This document shows, piece by piece, positions 60,672 through 64,000 of a stretch of DNA of 64,000 nucleotides; the first letter of the stretch is position 1; every line of letters starts with the position of its first letter. Position numbers and translations under genes: made by a program. Location of the stretch: assembly GCA_963737445.1 (NCBI GenBank), contig CAVTSO010000009.1:598940-662939 (forward strand), in the 5' to 3' direction. The stretch comes from JAICYJ01 sp963737445 (GTDB lineage: Bacteria; Actinomycetota; Thermoleophilia; Gaiellales; JAICJC01). Below the pieces are notes generated by a model. It was given only the letters and a program-made list of their open reading frames with translations, did no database searches and was not told the DNA's origin.

Positions 60672-61754
60672 TCAGCCGGCCGTGATCAACTCCTTAGGGT
60701 AGCCGGTGAGGCGCTCGCAGCCGTCCGCGGTGACCACCACGAGATCCTCGATGCGCACCCCGCCGACGCCCGGCAGGTAGACGCCCGGCTCCACTGTGAC
60801 GACCATCCCCTGCTCGAGGGTTGCGGGATAGGTGACGGAGAGGCGCGGATCCTCGTGGATCTGAAGACCGACGCCGTGACCGGTGCCGTGCTGGAAGTGC
60901 TCGCCGTGGCCGACCTCGGTGATGATGTCGCGCACGACCGCGTCCGCGTCCTTGCCTGCGACGCCGGGCCGCACCGCGTCGAGACCGGCCAGCTGTGCCC
61001 TCAGCACGAGCTCGTAGACCTCGCCCAGCGGCTCGGGGACCGGGCCGGTGGCGAAGGTGCGCGTGCAGTCGGAGTGGTAGCCGTCGAGCACGGCGCCGAT
61101 GTCGATCGTGACCATGCTGCCGGGTGCGATCGCCTCGCGCCGCGGGTCGGCGTGCGGCAGGGCGCCGGCCGCACCGGAGGCCACGATCGAGTCGAAGGCG
61201 ATGCCGTCGCCGCCGTGCTCGCGCACGAGCTCCTGGACGCGCCAGGCCACATCGAACTCCGTGCGCCCGGCCAAGCCGTCGCCCACCAGCTGCGCGTAGA
61301 CCGGCTCGAGGATGGCCGCGGCACGGCGGATGGCCTCGATCTCGTCATCGTCCTTGACGATCCGAAGGCTCTCGACGGCACCGGACACACCAACCAGCTC
61401 GACGTCCCCGGACGCCTCCGCCAGCAGCGCGTGAGCGGCGTAGGACAGGTGCACCGACTCGAAGCCGACCCTGGCCGCGCCGGGTGCGAGCTCGGTCCAG
61501 CGGGTGGAGACGAAGCGGATCAGGTCTTGGTTCGCCTGCCGCACGTCGATGAACTCGCGCAGCGGCGCAACCCGCTCCAGGTAGCGGAAGTCGGTCAGGA
61601 AGACGGAGCCTGACGGCGTTGCCACCACGGCGCCGTTGCTGCCGGTGTACCCGGTCAGGTAGCGGACGTTCGTGAGATCCGTGATCAGGAGGGCGTCGAT
61701 CTCGTGGCCGGCCAGGCCGGCCGCCAGCCGCTCGACGCGCGCGCGATAGTTCAT
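60672..61754 (-). CDS. pepQ: M24 family Xaa-Pro aminopeptidase
   Basis: 360 residues. The creatinase-like N-terminal domain (LLITDLTNVRYLTGYTGSNG) is followed by the pita-bread domain with all five metal ligands: VTIDIGAVLDGYHSDCTRTF (two Asp), GTGHGVGLQIHEDP (His), VVTVEPGVYL (Glu) and GVRIEDLVVV (Glu). The ATG overlaps the aroQ stop (ATGA). A prolyl-peptidase beside EF-P is a common arrangement. Confidence 0.92.
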   Translation of the reverse strand: MNYRARVERLAAGLAGHEIDALLITDLTNVRYLTGYTGSNGAVVATPSGSVFLTDFRYLERVAPLREFIDVRQANQDLIRFVSTRWTELAPGAARVGFESVHLSYAAHALLAEASGDVELVGVSGAVESLRIVKDDDEIEAIRRAAAILEPVYAQLVGDGLAGRTEFDVAWRVQELVREHGGDGIAFDSIVASGAAGALPHADPRREAIAPGSMVTIDIGAVLDGYHSDCTRTFATGPVPEPLGEVYELVLRAQLAGLDAVRPGVAGKDADAVVRDIITEVGHGEHFQHGTGHGVGLQIHEDPRLSVTYPATLEQGMVVTVEPGVYLPGVGGVRIEDLVVVTADGCERLTGYPKELITAG

Positions 61755-62182
61755 GAGGCGTTCTCCGCGAGGTAGGTGAAGGCGTCCCGGTAGCCCTCGG
61801 CGCCGCGCCCGCTGATGCGGTGCGAGACCACGTCCGCGATCACCGTGTGGCGCCGCCACTGCTCGCGGCGCTCGATGTCGGAGAGGTGCACCTCGACGAT
61901 CGGGCCCGTAAAGATCTCAAGCGCGTCGCGGATGGCGTAGCTGTAATGGCTCCAGGCGCCGGGGTTGACGACGAGCGCGTCGGTGCCCGAACAGGCCTCG
62001 TGGATCATGTCTACGTACGCGCCTTCGTGGTTGGTCTGGGAGCAGCGGGCCGACATGTTCAGCTCCTGCGCCCACTCGTAGATCCGGGTCTCCAGCTGCT
62101 GCAGCGTCATCTCGCCGTACTGCTCGGGGTCACGGCGACCGAGCATGTTCAGGTTGACGCCGTTCAGGACCGTGACCTGCAT
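61751..62182 (-). CDS. aroQ: Type II 3-dehydroquinate dehydratase
   Basis: Shikimate pathway step 3, 143 residues, dodecameric flavodoxin-like fold. LNGVNLNMLGRRDPEQYG has the catalytic Tyr/Arg loop, NPGAWSHYSYAIRDAL and VEVHLSDIERREQWRRH (catalytic His region) complete the site. A TACCCT lies eight bases before the ATG. aroB is encoded 1 kb upstream on the same strand, but a plus-strand gene separates them. Confidence 0.96.
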   Translation of the reverse strand: MQVTVLNGVNLNMLGRRDPEQYGEMTLQQLETRIYEWAQELNMSARCSQTNHEGAYVDMIHEACSGTDALVVNPGAWSHYSYAIRDALEIFTGPIVEVHLSDIERREQWRRHTVIADVVSHRISGRGAEGYRDAFTYLAENAS

Positions 62183-62332
62183 GGCCGCGAAGGGTACTGG
62201 AAGGCCGCGGCACCGTGTCTCGCGCGTGCGGCGCCCGGCGTGAGGGGTCCGTGACAGGTCTGGCACGGCTCGTGACTGACAGCTGACGGGGACCGCATGC
62301 AGTCTGGGGCCAACCCGACGAAAGGACTTCGA

Positions 62333-63124
62333 ATGCGATTCCGCACCCTGCTGGCCGTGATCGCCGCAGCCATCGCCGTGGCGGCCGGCTCCGCCCACGC
62401 CACGGCCGCCGAGACCAGCGTCTACAAGGTCTGGTTCCAGCGCAGCGGCAAGCTGTGGCTGGTGAAGCGGCAGCAGCCGCTGACGTCCGCCCCGGCGCGC
62501 GCCGCCGTGCAGGCGCTGCTGGCCGGGCCGAACCTGTCCGAGTCGGACGCGGGCGTCGGCTCGCAGGTGCCGGCATCGGCCGACCTGCTCGGCCTCTCGG
62601 TCGCGAACGGCACGGCCACCGTCGATCTCAGCAGCGAGTTCGCGGCCTCGGGCACGACCGCCCAGGTGCGCATGCGCCTTGCCCAGCTGACCTGGACGCT
62701 GGCGCAGTTCCCGACCATCGACCGGGTCGCCCTGCAGGTGAACGGACGGGCGCTGTCCAGCCTGGCCGGCGTGAAGCTGCCGCGGCCGATGACGCAGGAC
62801 AGCTTCGCCGGCCTGCTGCCGCCGATCACCGTCTGGAACCCGGACATCGGCACGGCGCTCTCGGGCAGCGTGCGCGTCAGCGGCAACGCCACCGTGTTCG
62901 AGGGCAGCCTGCACATCCGCATCCTCAACCACAACGGCACCACCATCGCGCACGCAAACACCATCGCCAGCTGCGGCACCGGCTGCCGCGGTGGCTACAC
63001 GATCCTGGTGCCGTTCTCGGTCGGCAGCGACCAGCTGGGAACGATCGTCGTCACGGATGACGACACCGACGGCAACGGCGAGCCGCAGCATCAAGTGCGG
63101 GTGCCGGTGGTGCTGCTCTCGTAG
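62333..63124 (+). CDS. Secreted GerMN/Gmad2-domain protein
   Basis: 263 residues. A Sec signal peptide (RFRTLLAVIAAAIAVAAGSAHA) is followed by a GerMN domain (VYKVWFQRSGKLWLVKRQQ, AAVQALLAGPNLSE, ATVDLSSEFA) and a C-terminal Gmad2-like immunoglobulin domain (ITVWNPDIGTALSGSVRVSG ... GGYTILVPFSV). In Bacillus GerMN is sporulation-linked, but the pair is widespread in non-sporulating actinobacteria as cell-surface proteins. AAAGGA six bases before the ATG. It splits aroB from aroQ. Confidence 0.87.
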   Translation: MRFRTLLAVIAAAIAVAAGSAHATAAETSVYKVWFQRSGKLWLVKRQQPLTSAPARAAVQALLAGPNLSESDAGVGSQVPASADLLGLSVANGTATVDLSSEFAASGTTAQVRMRLAQLTWTLAQFPTIDRVALQVNGRALSSLAGVKLPRPMTQDSFAGLLPPITVWNPDIGTALSGSVRVSGNATVFEGSLHIRILNHNGTTIAHANTIASCGTGCRGGYTILVPFSVGSDQLGTIVVTDDDTDGNGEPQHQVRVPVVLLS

Positions 63125-63155
63125 ACGAGGATCGGGTTCACTGGCGTTGGCGGGT

Positions 63156-64000
63156 TCAGCCCGCCAGCGCCCGCCCGATCGCGAGGTCGATCAGCTCGTC
63201 GTCGATGTCCACCCCCCAGACAGGCTTGCCGACCTGCTCCAGCAGCACGAACCGGACGCGGCCCTCGACCGACTTCTTGTCGCGGCGGAGCGCCTCCCGC
63301 ACGGCCGCAGCGTCGACGCCCGCAAAGCCGATGGGCAGCTCGTGCATCCGCAGCAGCTCTCGGACGTCGCCCTCCACCGCGGGGTCGAGGCCGGCGACCT
63401 TTCCCGACAGCCACAGCGCCGGCAGCAGCCCCACGGCCACCGCCTCACCGTGGGCGATGCCCGTGAACCCGGCCGCCGCCTCGATCGCGTGGCCGATCGA
63501 GTGTCCCAGGTTGAGCACGGCGCGCGAGCCCTGTTCGCGCGGATCGGTCGCCACCACGTGCGCCTTGTAGGCGGCGCAGCGGCGGATCAGCTCCAGACGC
63601 TGCTCGGTGGATCCCCGGCCCGGCTCCCACGCCTGCACCATCTCCCACAGCCGCCCGCCCGCCAGCAGGCCGGTCTTGATCACCTCGGCGAAGCCGCAGG
63701 CCGACTCCCGCACCGGCAGCGTCTCCAGCAGACCCGGGTCGGCCACCACCCACTGGCTGGGTGGAACGCGCCCACGTAGTTCTTGGCCCCGGGCAGGTCG
63801 ATCCCGGTCTTGCCGCCGATGGCCGCGTCCACCATCCCCACCAGCGAGGTCGGCGCCGCGATCCACGGCACGCCGCGCTGGTAGGTCGCGGCCACGAACC
63901 CGGCCGCGTCGGTCGCGGCGCCGCCGCCCAGGCCCACCACCACGTCACCGCGCTCCAGGCCCAGGTCGGCCAGCCGCGTCCACGCCTGGCGCGCCACCGC
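63156..64000 (-). CDS. aroB: 3-dehydroquinate synthase (cut by window edge, one-base frameshift)
   Basis: The N-terminal end lies outside the window. From the right, VVVGLGGGAATDAAGFVAAT, WIAAPTSLVGMVDAAIGGKT and LPGAKNYVGAF are in one frame; PSQWVVADPGLLETLP, the zinc-binding SACGFAEVIKTGLL and LNLGHSIGHAIEA with HGEAVAVGL continue in another to the stop at 63156. Adding one C to the CCC (GGG at 63759-63761) joins them. As written the protein would be broken; a sequencing deletion is the likely cause. Confidence 0.88.

Overview
The window is 64 kb of GC-rich (about 70% by eye), densely packed chromosomal DNA with no tRNA, rRNA, CRISPR array, prophage or insertion sequence that I could see. 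Gene content points to an actinobacterium. SepF, a DivIVA-like protein and YggT lie together, there is a DUF4333-like lipoprotein, and one operator matches the actinobacterial LexA type. An alpha/beta glycyl-tRNA synthetase and a PPDK/PPDK-regulator pair suggest a deep branch such as Thermoleophilia (Gaiellales or Solirubrobacterales relatives). The phylum is fairly safe; the class is inference.

Layout, left to right. 0-5 kb: rpsB-tsf-pyrH-frr on the minus strand, each gene overlapping the next by 4 bp, then uppS (cut by the window edge); a DDAH-like gene and a cupin separate frr from uppS. 5-11.4 kb: a cell-division flank (pgeF, yggS, sepF, then proC, yggT, divIVA-like, dksA/traR, lspA, rluD), split by a divergent antibiotic-kinase-like gene. 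11.4-21 kb: a CrtC-like protein, a large DHH-CBS-CBS-nucleotidyltransferase, ridA-hisD, a SUKH-like gene, murA with Asp in place of the catalytic Cys, an HD hydrolase, an aminotransferase and an EEP-family nuclease/phosphatase. 21.1-22.3 kb: a coiled-coil protein, DedA and a zinc ribbon. 22.3-27.4 kb: four 105-bp tandem repeats leading into a LexA-box promoter and the mutasome cassette imuB-DUF6504-dnaE2. 27.4-32 kb: two tiny related membrane proteins, then ppsR-ppdK-comB. 32-36 kb: a glycerol-3-phosphate/glycerol module (GlpA-like, compact FAD protein, small membrane protein, frameshifted glpK). 36-51 kb: glyQS, a lipoprotein, recO, deoB-deoA-mutM-ybaK, xerD-GNAT, ald and pyrG with two peptidases. 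51-64 kb: one long minus-strand run aroQ-pepQ-efp-carboxyltransferase-like/BCCP-accC-asp23-nusB-xseB-like-ispA-grpB-tlyA-nadK-recN, with aroB at the right edge.

Two expression habits run through the window. At least ten first-of-operon genes have a TAnnnT hexamer exactly 6 or 7 bases before the start codon, the signature of leaderless transcripts. Inside operons, about two dozen junctions are 4-base NTGA overlaps; besides ATGA, GTGA and TTGA, three junctions (lspA, xseB-like, ispA) appear to use CTGA, implying CTG starts.

The most unusual items are a carboxyltransferase-fold protein that has lost every metal ligand but stays linked to a biotin carrier domain and biotin carboxylase; a 280-bp inverted-repeat-bounded element with two double-hairpin modules inserted in that same operon; and the 105-bp repeat array in front of the SOS mutasome. 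Four genes (EEP, glpK, the carboxyltransferase-like gene, aroB) carry single-base shifts, two clearly in short homopolymers, so uncorrected sequencing indels are a real possibility.
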